Assembly (NCBI GenBank): GCA_032718475.1 | Contig: JAUCBJ010003158.1 | Location: 1 to 33,215, forward strand | Origin: Nemertoderma westbladi | Lineage: Eukaryota; Xenacoelomorpha; Nemertodermatida; Nemertodermatidae | DNA length: 33,215 nt | Direction: 5' to 3' | Shown here: piece after piece, positions 18,181-27,055 of the stretch | How positions within the stretch are numbered: the first letter of the stretch is position 1 | How the letters are laid out: each line of letters starts with the position of its first letter | Notes under the pieces: generated by a model | What the model was told of the DNA's origin: nothing | What the model saw: only the letters and a program-made list of their open reading frames with translations | The model's database searches: none | Translations under genes and position numbers: made by a program

Positions 18181-21100
18181 TTATGTACCCAAAACTCGTT
18201 TCCATCTATCAATAATGACAGAATCATCTTTCGTAACTAGATAACAAGCTGCTACAATTCGATTATTTGACTTGGTTACACGATTATACATAGAATACAT
18301 GTTACTACATAACACCGATTTAAATGTATTTACTCTGTTAGTGACAAAAAATGTGTCGGCATCCTCAGTTCGGCCATATTTAAATAGTAACCTAAACGCA
18401 GTATTATATGCAACCTTCAGCTTGCGCTGACATTCTACTCGAAAAATAGACCAAAGTGCACAACAATATATATTATAACAAAAAGCCTTAAAAAGCACCA
18501 CTTTTACAGATTTCGAACATACTGAAAAATGCCGAGCTAACTGGTTACCACGACAATATATGCCACTTCTCAGACGCATCATGTCTGGTTCGTCTGACAA
18601 GTTACAAGATATTGTGTGTCCCAAGTACTGCACCTGCCGAACACACTCTAATGGCTTACCATTAAGAAATACATCTCCTGCACGTCCAAATTTATATGGT
18701 AAGAAATACATGCAGTTTGATTTAGAAGGATTAAATAGGATATCAAATTCCAAACCGTACTGTTCACATATCTTAACCACTGCTCTCAGCCCAAAGATAC
18801 TAGGAGACAATAAACACAAATCATCAGCATAAAACAAATGATTTAACAATAACGTACCTAACCGACAACCAACATTAATATTAATAAGACGCACACTCAA
18901 TTCATTAACATAAATATTAAACAATAACGGTGAGATTAGGTTCCCCTGCCTCACACCATTTGAAACATTAAAACTGTCAGACACTGAAGAACCCCAAGAC
19001 ACCGTAATAGATTGTCTACTATACCAATAACTTAACAACCTAACTATTCCAATTGGAACTTTCACATCAATTAGTTTACGAAATAACTTAAAATGCGAAA
19101 CACGATCAAATGCTTTTGAAGCATCCAGAAAGGCAGAGTACACGGGTGAGTCTTTAGAGATATACAATTGCACAGATTGTTTCAAAGTGAAAATGCATAA
19201 ATCCGTACCCAAACCCATACTAAAACCAAACTGATTATCTTCTATAGACGCACAGCGAGATATAGTGTCAAAGAAACAGGATTCAGTAACCTTAGAACCA
19301 CTATTAGCTGACGCTACGGGTCTATAGTTAGAATCATCGTTCAGACTACTATTATTATCTTTTACCACCGGAGATATACATGAACTCATAAATGAATCAG
19401 GTAGATAACCATGAGCAATAAAGCTATTAATCAACAGGGATAAGAGTACTGTTAATTTATTACTCCCAAATATATAACTCTCTGGAAAAATATTATCAGG
19501 CCCTGCAGCCTTCCCTATTTTTAAACCCTTAATAGCGGAAGTTTCATCACTAACGGAAATATGTACTCTATCTGAGCCATCCCATTTATCAAAAACGTCA
19601 TTAACAAAATCTATGTCATCTTTATTCGACGGCACAGAATTAAAAATAGTTTCATATTTACATTTAAACAAATCAGCAATATTATCAGAGTTAGATGCCT
19701 CACCTACAGTAGAAACACGGGGTATTTGACTTTTGGTCTGTTTCTTAACATTATTCCAAAAATCCTTCCCCGAATTAACGGAAGAATTAGCAAGACGGTC
19801 AGCACGAATACTGTTTACTTTATTTTTACATAGATGTAAAGCTAATTTAAACTGCGCCGAAGTTTTCCGTTTGACGTCCCAGAGGATTCCAAACTTTGGT
19901 CTCCCTTGATCCCGCCAAATGCGAAAAGCTTCCCGTGCAGCCTCGTCTTTACCTTTTACCAATTCATTCCACCCAGGAACAGCATCGCGACTTGCGGGGC
20001 TTTTCCTACTGGGAATGCAGTTATCAGTTGCTACCCATATACTGTCGCAAATAGCACCATAACAAGAATCTAAACTAGATAGATGCACAGGATCCTTACA
20101 ATGAACATCACTACAAACAATTGAATTATGTGGAATATCAATTTTAGCCAGAATATTTTCCAACCTAGCGCGATAATTATCAATATGACAAGACGTAGCC
20201 TTTTCCCAGTTCGGCAACGAGTTAGAAACTTTCAGTTTCACCGTCGCCCCCGGCACCGAGCCGGGCGCCTCCTCAACACCACAAAAATTAAATGTAAAAC
20301 ACAGAGGCATAGATATGGTCATCCACCGCCATGTCATAAATTATTGCACAATCCAAAATATTATCGGAAAAGTGTGAAGTGCAAACAATATGATCAAGCC
20401 AACTTACTGAGCCATGCACATGGCTTAAATAGGAAAAAGAATTTCGCGGCAACATTCTAATATCAGGACAACTTAGATTAGCAACATCACAAAAAGAAAA
20501 TAATTCCCTGCCAAACTCACGGGAAGGTTCAGCATTAAAATCTCCAACTATGGCACACTGACTACCAGGATGGTCAGAGATAATCGTATTACATTTACCT
20601 AAAAGTTCTAGAAAAATATCGAGATTATCTGGGTTGTCACAAGGCATGTACAGGTACACATTTAACCATAGTATAGAATTACCGTTACATTGTAATTTCG
20701 AGCACATAATACGATTTGTATTCATATCACAAAAATCAAAACAATTTCCGAGAGACTTACGCCACAGTACTGCCAGTCCACCATGTGGCCGACCACAAAA
20801 TGGACCTTGAGATAAATCAACTGACGCTTTGCCGACGTTATAGAAGTCTTTGTGTAATGAGTTTAATTTATATAAATCCTGTTTATATAGCCAAGTCTCT
20901 TGGAGAAAAATAATATCATTTCGCTCACACAAATTCATAATGTACTGTAAATGATTATTAAGACCTCGAGGCTATTAAGACCATTGCATTCAGCATCGCA
21001 GAAAACCTATAGAAATCGATAATTTTCATTTTTTAGTGAATATTTCAATTTACTGAAAATTGAAAATTTGGCGTCGCGCGCACTTTTTGGGTCCGCATCA

Positions 21101-21466
21101 CATTTTTCACGATATCTCGAAAACTAAACAAGATATGACGAAACTGTTTGCAGATTTGAAATCCTGAGCGAATTTCGCATATAATGGCTAATATAAGGAA
21201 TCAGTATTCAAGTTACCTAAATTCGACAACTCCGCACACCACCGAAAAAATGTTCTAGAACACATTTTTAGGTGCTAAAAAAAAGGAGCTCGATAAAATA
21301 TTTTAAAAAATATTTTTTTTTGCTATGCAGACCATTATATAATAGCTGGCAATCACCGATTTTACGGTATTTTTCATGACACTAAAAGTTTTTAAAGCCA
21401 GGGGTGACCTCCACAATTATAGGAACATACTTTTAAAGCTGAGTTATTACCATTATAGTAAGCCAT
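18181..21466 (-). pseudogene. LINE ORF2: endonuclease plus reverse transcriptase, interrupted
   Basis: ORF2 starts at ATG 21466 (MAYYNGNNSALKVCSYNC), the usual N-terminus of an APE endonuclease. It is interrupted at 21413-20989 and resumes at NGLN. The endonuclease shows FLQETWL (catalytic Glu), GDFNAEP, SWLDHIV and a terminal VDDHI. A one-base shift near 20320 separates it from the 718-codon RT frame. In that frame FLDASKAFDRVSH (Asp at about residue 405), GVRQGNLISPLLFN and FYADD (about 502-506) are intact. GTDLCIFTLKQ and the IYVNELS block resemble CR1/L2-type LINEs. Apart from the insertion, a 17-bp insertion at 20966-20982 and the frameshift, the protein is well preserved. Confidence 0.85.
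20989..21413. mobile_element. nested insertion of about 425 bp in LINE ORF2
   Basis: The ORF2 sequence breaks after ...SYNC-coding DNA at 21414 and resumes with the next expected residues at about 20988. The intervening DNA is AT-rich, has no coding capacity, and contains CACGATATCTCGAAAACTAA-type sequence and A/T runs. It behaves like a non-autonomous element. I could not define clear terminal inverted repeats or a target duplication, so its class is open. Confidence 0.6.
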
Positions 21467-21525
21467 TGTTAATGATTATTAATACTCATATTAAAAAAAA
21501 AAAAATTATAAAAATAAACCTGTCC

Positions 21526-22305
21526 CTAAGGCACAGCTCCAGCCACACCCTCACCATGGCTAGGACTGCCATTTTTATTATAAGTCGGGGGATCTGCCGA
21601 CCAATATCGTTTAACTAGAATGTCTTTAGGCCAAGCACTAGCAACAATAAGTTTTTTATACGATTCACTGTTTAAGGACGCAATCACAAAAGAGTTGTAC
21701 TCTGTAAACCTTTGGAGAGGATTCTTCGTAACAGACACCTCTGCTACATCGTGTTTGTCCCGAATGAAATCCGAGATATGTTCTTCACTGGTGTTTGTCG
21801 TTAATCTCGAGATGAATATATGACGCTGGAATGCACCAGAATGAGAAGCTACTGCGGTTAAACCACCAAATTCACCGGTACCCAGATTCGCCTTTTTGTG
21901 TGGCCTTTTCCGATTAACCGGAGTATACCCATCCTCTAGAACAGGAGACGCTACGACCTCCTCGACCACCCCAGGATCCTTCTGGTAAACCTCAGAAACA
22001 CTCCGAGACTCGGGATTAGACATACCGACAGGTGAACTTCTCGGATTAAGTGCGTCATAGTAATTACTGGTACGTAACGGCAGCGCACCGGACATACCCC
22101 CAGGAGCTCGCCCACATCCTCGTACTGCGAGGCCTCGCCCCATGTTCCCCGCCGGATTACCGCTCGAAGCATCCTGAGAATAAGAAACGGAGCCGGATTC
22201 CCATTGGGCTGCACTAGTGACTGGAGATATCCTCTCTCCCTCCGCTAGGATAGCGAAAGAGGGCGGACACAATCGTTCCCGGGAAGTTGGTCCTTCGTCT
22301 ACCAT
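21526..22305 (-). CDS. LINE ORF1 (nucleic-acid-binding, RRM-like)
   Basis: The first ATG in the frame is at 22305, and the frame is open without an ATG to 22404. The N-terminal half is Ser/Gly/Pro-rich and likely disordered. The C-terminal part (HIFISRLTTNTSEEHISDFI ... SFVIASLNSESYKKL ... WPKDILVKRYW) has the pattern of the RRM-like domain of LINE ORF1 proteins, which package the element RNA. It ends 59 nt before ORF2. The frame is intact for 259 codons. The stretch upstream of the ATG (QLKSVLSLELEQRV) reads like coiled coil, so the real start may have been lost or lie upstream. Confidence 0.75.
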   Translation of the reverse strand: MVDEGPTSRERLCPPSFAILAEGERISPVTSAAQWESGSVSYSQDASSGNPAGNMGRGLAVRGCGRAPGGMSGALPLRTSNYYDALNPRSSPVGMSNPESRSVSEVYQKDPGVVEEVVASPVLEDGYTPVNRKRPHKKANLGTGEFGGLTAVASHSGAFQRHIFISRLTTNTSEEHISDFIRDKHDVAEVSVTKNPLQRFTEYNSFVIASLNSESYKKLIVASAWPKDILVKRYWSADPPTYNKNGSPSHGEGVAGAVP

Positions 22306-22499
22306 AATGGGCCGGGTCGGAGCTGATACAGCACACACACGCTGTTCTAGCTCCAAACTTAGAACTGATTTAAGCTGGTAAACATCCTTCTGTGTATCAA
22401 CAAACTATCATTTTGTGCAATGGACTATCCCTCTGCCTATTGGGCATGGTTACCGGTACTAGAGTGGAGGAGTTGACTGCATGCCATTTTTTTTATTTT

Positions 22500-22538
22500 T
22501 TGTCCCAAATTACCCCAGTATGGGGTAATTTGGGACAA
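22500..22538. repeat. perfect 18-bp hairpin with 3-nt loop
   Basis: TTGTCCCAAATTACCCCA (22500-22517) pairs fully with 22521-22538 around GTA. It lies about 100 bp upstream of the LINE ORF1 open frame and follows a T-rich run. It resembles the paired ends of a very short palindromic element. No copy elsewhere in the window was seen. Confidence 0.85.
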
Positions 22539-22604
22539 GCTTGTTTTCACTTTTATATCCCAAAATGAACCTCCCTGGCACCTGGGGGCCCTAGTGGAAT
22601 CCTT

Positions 22605-22785
22605 ACAAAAAGCGCGCCGGATAACGCGCCAGATATTATGAAAATCGCGCCGCGCCTAGTAATATTGGAAATCGCGCCGCGCCAACACTCTGAACTCTAT
22701 AAATTGATGTGCGCCAGAAAAAATGTAGCATACAAATTAAAATACATTCGGCGCCAGTTAAGAATATATGCACGCCAGGAAATAA
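22605..22785. repeat. cluster of GCGCC / CGCGCCGCGCC motifs in AT-rich DNA
   Basis: GCGCC recurs about every 15-40 bp (near 22613, 22626, 22648, 22675, 22711, 22752), and AAATCGCGCCGCGCC occurs in near-identical form twice about 27 bp apart. The spacer DNA is AT-rich and divergent, so the GC motif is the conserved part of a decayed tandem repeat, or a set of binding sites. Confidence 0.6.
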
Positions 22786-22980
22786 TTTTGTTTTGAGCTC
22801 ACTTAACATGCCACATACTGTATGATACAACAATTAGGCCATCAGCACACAATAATGTTCAGGATTTATTAAGTATTAATGTATTGCCGTCTTGGCACTT
22901 GGCATCAGTCGAAAATGTATCACCGTGATTGGGCCATACTAGCAATAAACTTTGTTTGTATATTAATTGGGATTTATGTT

Positions 22981-23310
22981 CTGGAACCGCCACTCACACA
23001 GACCATTGGAGTTATTCAAGGTGACATGCTACTGAGCTATACCCTCTCATATTCATCTTGTTTGTTTCCGACCTCCCTGCAGTTATTATAGCAACTGGAT
23101 GCCTTATATTCATGTATGCCGACGATCTAGTTATTTGTAGAAATTCCATTGCGCAAGTTCAGATTGGACTCGATGCATTACTTGACTACTGCAGAGACCA
23201 CGACCTAACAGTCAATAGCTCAAAAATAAAAGTTGTTAAATTCAGACGTGGAGGTCGCTTATCACGGGACGATGTTCTGCATTACGATGGACAACTGTTA
23301 TTTCATTATT
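22981..23310 (+). pseudogene. LINE reverse-transcriptase fragment
   Basis: The plus strand encodes TIGVIQGDML (RT motif with Gln-Gly). After a frameshift near 23045 it encodes FVSDLPAVIIATGCLIFMYADD (YADD catalytic motif) and then VVKFRRGGRLSRDDV. The last block closely resembles the corresponding part of the LINE at 10488-12430, so both probably belong to one family. About 110 codons remain. It ends in AT-rich DNA next to a minus-strand ORF. Confidence 0.75.
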
Positions 23311-23358
23311 TTATAACTCGATGCAATCTATTTACTTATTTATTTTACTTTTATCAGG

Positions 23359-23700
23359 TCACATTTTAGCGAGCAATTTTAACATAATTTTAGTAATCGT
23401 AATTGTAGTAATTGTAGTATCCTCACTACTGGAGCTGTCGGGCCGCTGAGAAATAAGTTCTTGGCTCGCGGGTTGTTGCTGTTCCGCTGCTTCTTGGTCC
23501 CGCTTGACCTGAGCTCGAGTGCCTATGATAGACCTACGATGTTGGACCAGCCTAGGTTCTGTTATTACTACTGGAGGGATGACCTTCCTCACAGTGGGAG
23601 GTGAACTGAACTTAGGTGTAGACGGTTCTACACCCTTATCTGAGTCGCAGATAGTTACATCTAATAAACTGTCTGACAGGTTCTGCTTAGTATCAGACAT
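23359..23700 (-). CDS. unidentified small protein, 113 aa, possible first exon
   Basis: The frame starts at ATG 23700 (MSDTKQNLSDSLLD...). It is Ser/Thr/Pro-rich with a Gln/Glu stretch (KRDQEAAEQQQPASQEL) and an acidic Ser patch, and is predicted largely disordered. It ends in a Thr/Ile-rich tail (TTITTITITK) that looks like translated simple sequence, so the coding part may stop earlier at a splice donor. No domain recognised. Could be the start of a gag-like or cellular protein. Confidence 0.35.
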   Translation of the reverse strand: MSDTKQNLSDSLLDVTICDSDKGVEPSTPKFSSPPTVRKVIPPVVITEPRLVQHRRSIIGTRAQVKRDQEAAEQQQPASQELISQRPDSSSSEDTTITTITITKIMLKLLAKM

Positions 23701-23835
23701 GTTTGTTTGCACAGTTGAATGCCTACTGCTATATTACAGTCTAAGCAAGTCTAGTAATTCAGCATTAACTGCTAGCCTAGTAATTAATTACCGATACTGC
23801 TACTCAGTGTAGCGTGATATATATATAATGTTAGA

Positions 23836-24084
23836 ATACCGGTATGCTTATGGTATATATAAGTATTATTACAGACTAGGTTTTTCACAAAATACCGGTA
23901 TATAATTTTAGCACAAATATATATAAATATATAATAGGCCTATCGTGGATACCGGTATGCAGTTTACACTTATAGTATATATAAGTATAATTATTAACTA
24001 GAATTAATTACAGAACACCGGTATGATTTCAGCCTAAGTTTATGAAAATAAAGATAATAAGCCTATTGTAAATACCGGTATATC
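23836..24084. repeat. degenerate tandem duplication marked by TACCGGTA
   Basis: Two diverged units begin at ATACCGGTATGC (23836 and 23949), and a third partial one at 24072. Common parts include GGTATATATAAGTAT (first unit) / AGTATATATAAGTAT (second) and a second (T/C)ACCGGTA midway. The TACCGGTA palindromes are preserved although the spacers have diverged. Confidence 0.6.
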
Positions 24085-25044
24085 AATTATTTTAAATAAT
24101 TGAATTTCTGAATTTTAAGGGTTACTTGGTTACTTTAACTTACTTTATTGCCGTTATTTAAGCAGTAGTCCAACTGATATTGAGACCTAATTGTTATATG
24201 GCAGGCCTACTATTTATAAATCGTTTGAGTTGATTTATAATATATATATACCCGTTTAATGGGTTTTGTCAATGTTTGAAATAAATGTTATTATTTCTGG
24301 GGGAGTCACTACACATAAGCTGTGCGCTCTCAGTGGAGTGCTACTTGTTAGACACTAAAACAAATAATTCTAATTTACCTAAGTTACTTAATACTACAAA
24401 TTACGTACAATTCGGGTTGAGATTACAATCTCTAAATAAACACAAAAATTTAATTACAAATACACAAATACAAATTTTTAGGGTAATTTTACAAGAAGTC
24501 TACTAACCAGCCTAACAAAGGGTTAGAATATCTGGTTATTACAACGGACAGGTTACTACGGTATTTGAAAATAATAAGTAGTAGTAAATATACTGCGTTG
24601 TCCAGATAGGAAAATACCACCGCCTGACGACCTATAACCGTATCGCTATAGGTACTACGTTATGTATCACGGAGTGTTCCTACCCAGAAGTTAATTACCG
24701 CGGTCTACCAGAACCAACGTGCCTATTAACCACTTTACAACACAAATACACTGCCTACACACTAATCACCTTCGGAAAGTACTGTACACTAAACCCTAAA
24801 TTAGGTACAAGTACTTGTACAACAAATAATTAGTAGTTAAAAATACTTGAACAGCTAAAAGAACCACGGTATCTGCCGGAGTGACCAAAGCACAAAATCT
24901 CCAGTCTTTACCTACGCCGAGCAGCCCTGATGTAGTACCGGGGTTAGTTTAACTATAACGGTATGTATAACAAACACAATTACTGTAGGAACAAACTTGG
25001 GGAATGAATGTTGCGAATAATCGCATAAACTCTGAATAATAAAT
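24085..25044. other. AT-rich, no gene recognised
   Basis: No supported coding region. Short plus-strand frames have no motifs. It may belong to the same non-coding block as the 290-bp duplication that follows. Confidence 0.4.
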
Positions 25045-25625
25045 ATTACGCTACGCGTACAAACTACTCAAACAAAATGCAGACCAAATACTGACAGACT
25101 ACTATCAAGCCTAAACAAACTACGGTATATGCAGACTCCGAAATGATTAGTTAGTATGCGTTCTAACCCAGTAGTACGACTTATTCTTTCACAGGGGGTT
25201 TACCTCACAGCACTTGAAGCCCCTACTTTCCTAACTTAGCACTTTATCGGACAGATGCTCTACACACACCGAAATTTCCTCAAACCCAACAACAGCCAGA
25301 CAACTATCCAGCCTACAAATTATCTAAATAAAATTATACGCTACCCGTACAGACTACACAAACAAAGTACAGACCAAACGATGGCAGACTACTATCAAGC
25401 CCAAATACACTACAGTATATGCAGACTCCGAAATGATTAGTTAGTATGCGTTCTAACCCAGTAGTACGACTTATTCTTTCACAGGGGGTTTACCTCACAG
25501 CACTTGAAGCCCCTACTTTCCTAACTAGCACTTTATCGGACAGATGCTCTACACACACTGCAATCCGTTCAGACTTAACAACAGTTAGACAACAGTCAAG
25601 CCTACAAATTATCTGTACAATCTGA
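25045..25625. repeat. 290-bp tandem direct duplication (two copies)
   Basis: The block containing GCAGACTCCGAAATGATTAG starts at 25131 and again at 25421, a period of 290 bp. About 130 bp on from there (through the CTTTATCGGACAGATGCTC segment) is almost identical, with one single-base gap (CTAACTTAGC versus CTAACTAGC). The rest of the unit is more diverged. This gradient points to gene conversion or selection on the shared core. Confidence 0.85.
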
Positions 25626-27055
25626 GCAGGCTTACACGCCTTCTGCTCAATACTGGCCTACAAATAAATAAAACTGACAGAAATAAGTAAGCTCCAAAAG
25701 AAACAAGGGGTGTACAGTCCCTAATCTCTTAAACAGCCTACCGGTATACAATACCACAATCGAATAATACTGCTGTACCTGTACTGCTGTAGGTACCGGT
25801 CCGGATGATCAGGCAGTCAGGCCTACTGGTTACCGGTCGACCGGTACTTTCGACTAGATTGCTTACACCGCAATCCAGAAGCAATATCTGTTATTGTTTG
25901 CGCTTTTAAGACCTTTGACAGTTTAACCTGCCAAATTAGGATGTCTTTTAGATGATATATATTCTTTAGCTTATGACGAGTATTTGATACACTACATTAG
26001 CCGAAGCCAGTCTATGCGCAATCATTCACCCGCTGGATATACCCGGGAGACTGAATTCGGAAGCTTAATGATTGATGGTGTAAGCCTACCGTATTATTCG
26101 ACTGATCGTAATATATAATCTCTGACAAATATTATTCACTTTCGGGAAATATTAACAGTTCCTTTAGGACGTGGCGCTCTAAATATGTAAACAGAGTTAT
26201 GACTTAAACTAGACACAACGAAAAGGCTATAGATTCACGTATATGGCGCATTCTTTAGGAGATGCTTTGTTATCAGTTACAATCATACACAATGCTGCAC
26301 AATACTGCACACTAATCTGCCGACCTTCACTAAATTTAGTCACGTATAAAGAGAGCAACATACAATTTATGTCGGGCCTATGAAATAGCATTAGATTCAC
26401 TTCAAACCACTTAACATAGGTCGCAATCGTTTATCTGTAACCGGTCTCTCTAACCTTTAGTATATCAAGAAGGTGGGGTGTCTGACTATTGATCAGTATT
26501 CCGATATAATATTTCATCAACAATTATAATGAATAACCGACAGTAAAAGCAGTAATATTAGTAATTTATGGATAGATATGGTATGTTAACTCAATTTGCA
26601 TTGGTATGGTTAGATAACAGATATACGTTCTATAATTAAGCCTACTAATGTAAAGCTAAAGAATGCTGATATACGGAGGTGCCAAAAGCCGATGTTCTTA
26701 GGCTCTGGGCAAAAACATAACACTGAATTCCTGAGTTTCTGTATCCACCTCCAACACAGAGACAAAAAACGCTCTGTTTGGTCGACCGAACAACGAGAGA
26801 ACAAAGAAACAAAGAAATGTCGACGTGGCAATATCAGCTGTTAGCCGTCGTCATGGTAGCGACACTGTTTTCAAGAGTATCTAGCTTATTGCGTCACGAA
26901 ATTGCGGATTATGTCCTCTAAAGTACAAATACAGAAGAAATGGCTTTTATGTCCTCTAAAACACCAGTACAGCAAGGACACGGCCTTTTTATGCCTGGTA
27001 AACCAACCACAGAGTACTTTACGGGGAAAATAACCGGCTAATTACGCAAAAGCTT
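25626..27055. other. non-coding region next to the truncated BEL element
   Basis: AT-rich with several (T)ACCGGT sites (25739, 25796, 25829-25843). A 73-codon minus-strand frame at 26610-26831 has no motif. A short repeat of the TTATGTCCTCTAAA type occurs at about 26909 and 26948. It would be where a 3' LTR should lie, but no LTR can be proven because its partner would be outside the window. Confidence 0.4.

Larger units (their letters stand above)
18046..22404 (-). mobile_element. nearly full-length two-ORF LINE (APE-type, CR1/L2/Jockey-like)
   Basis: Minus-strand order is ORF1 (to 21526), a 59-nt spacer, ORF2 start (21466), endonuclease, reverse transcriptase (stop at 18181), and a 3' untranslated region. 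The 3' end has a short GGG/CCC hairpin followed by GATGGAATAAAG and an (A/T)-rich tail ending near 18046. The 5' end cannot be fixed; the ORF1 frame is open to 22404. The element carries an insertion of about 425 bp near the start of ORF2 and at least one frameshift, so it is inactive. No target-site duplication was identified. Confidence 0.8.

Noticed and set aside
18560-18832. Plus-strand 90-codon frame within the LINE
   Set aside because: Antisense to the reverse-transcriptase frame, which has the FYADD motif and continuous coding over 718 codons.
26610-26831. Minus-strand open frame of 73 codons in the BEL flank
   Set aside because: No motif, start context or neighbouring coding sequence to support it.
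23700-27055. Search for a 3' LTR of the BEL element
   Set aside because: The 290-bp duplication and other repeats here do not have TG...CA ends that I could pair with another copy, and the 5' LTR would be outside the window.
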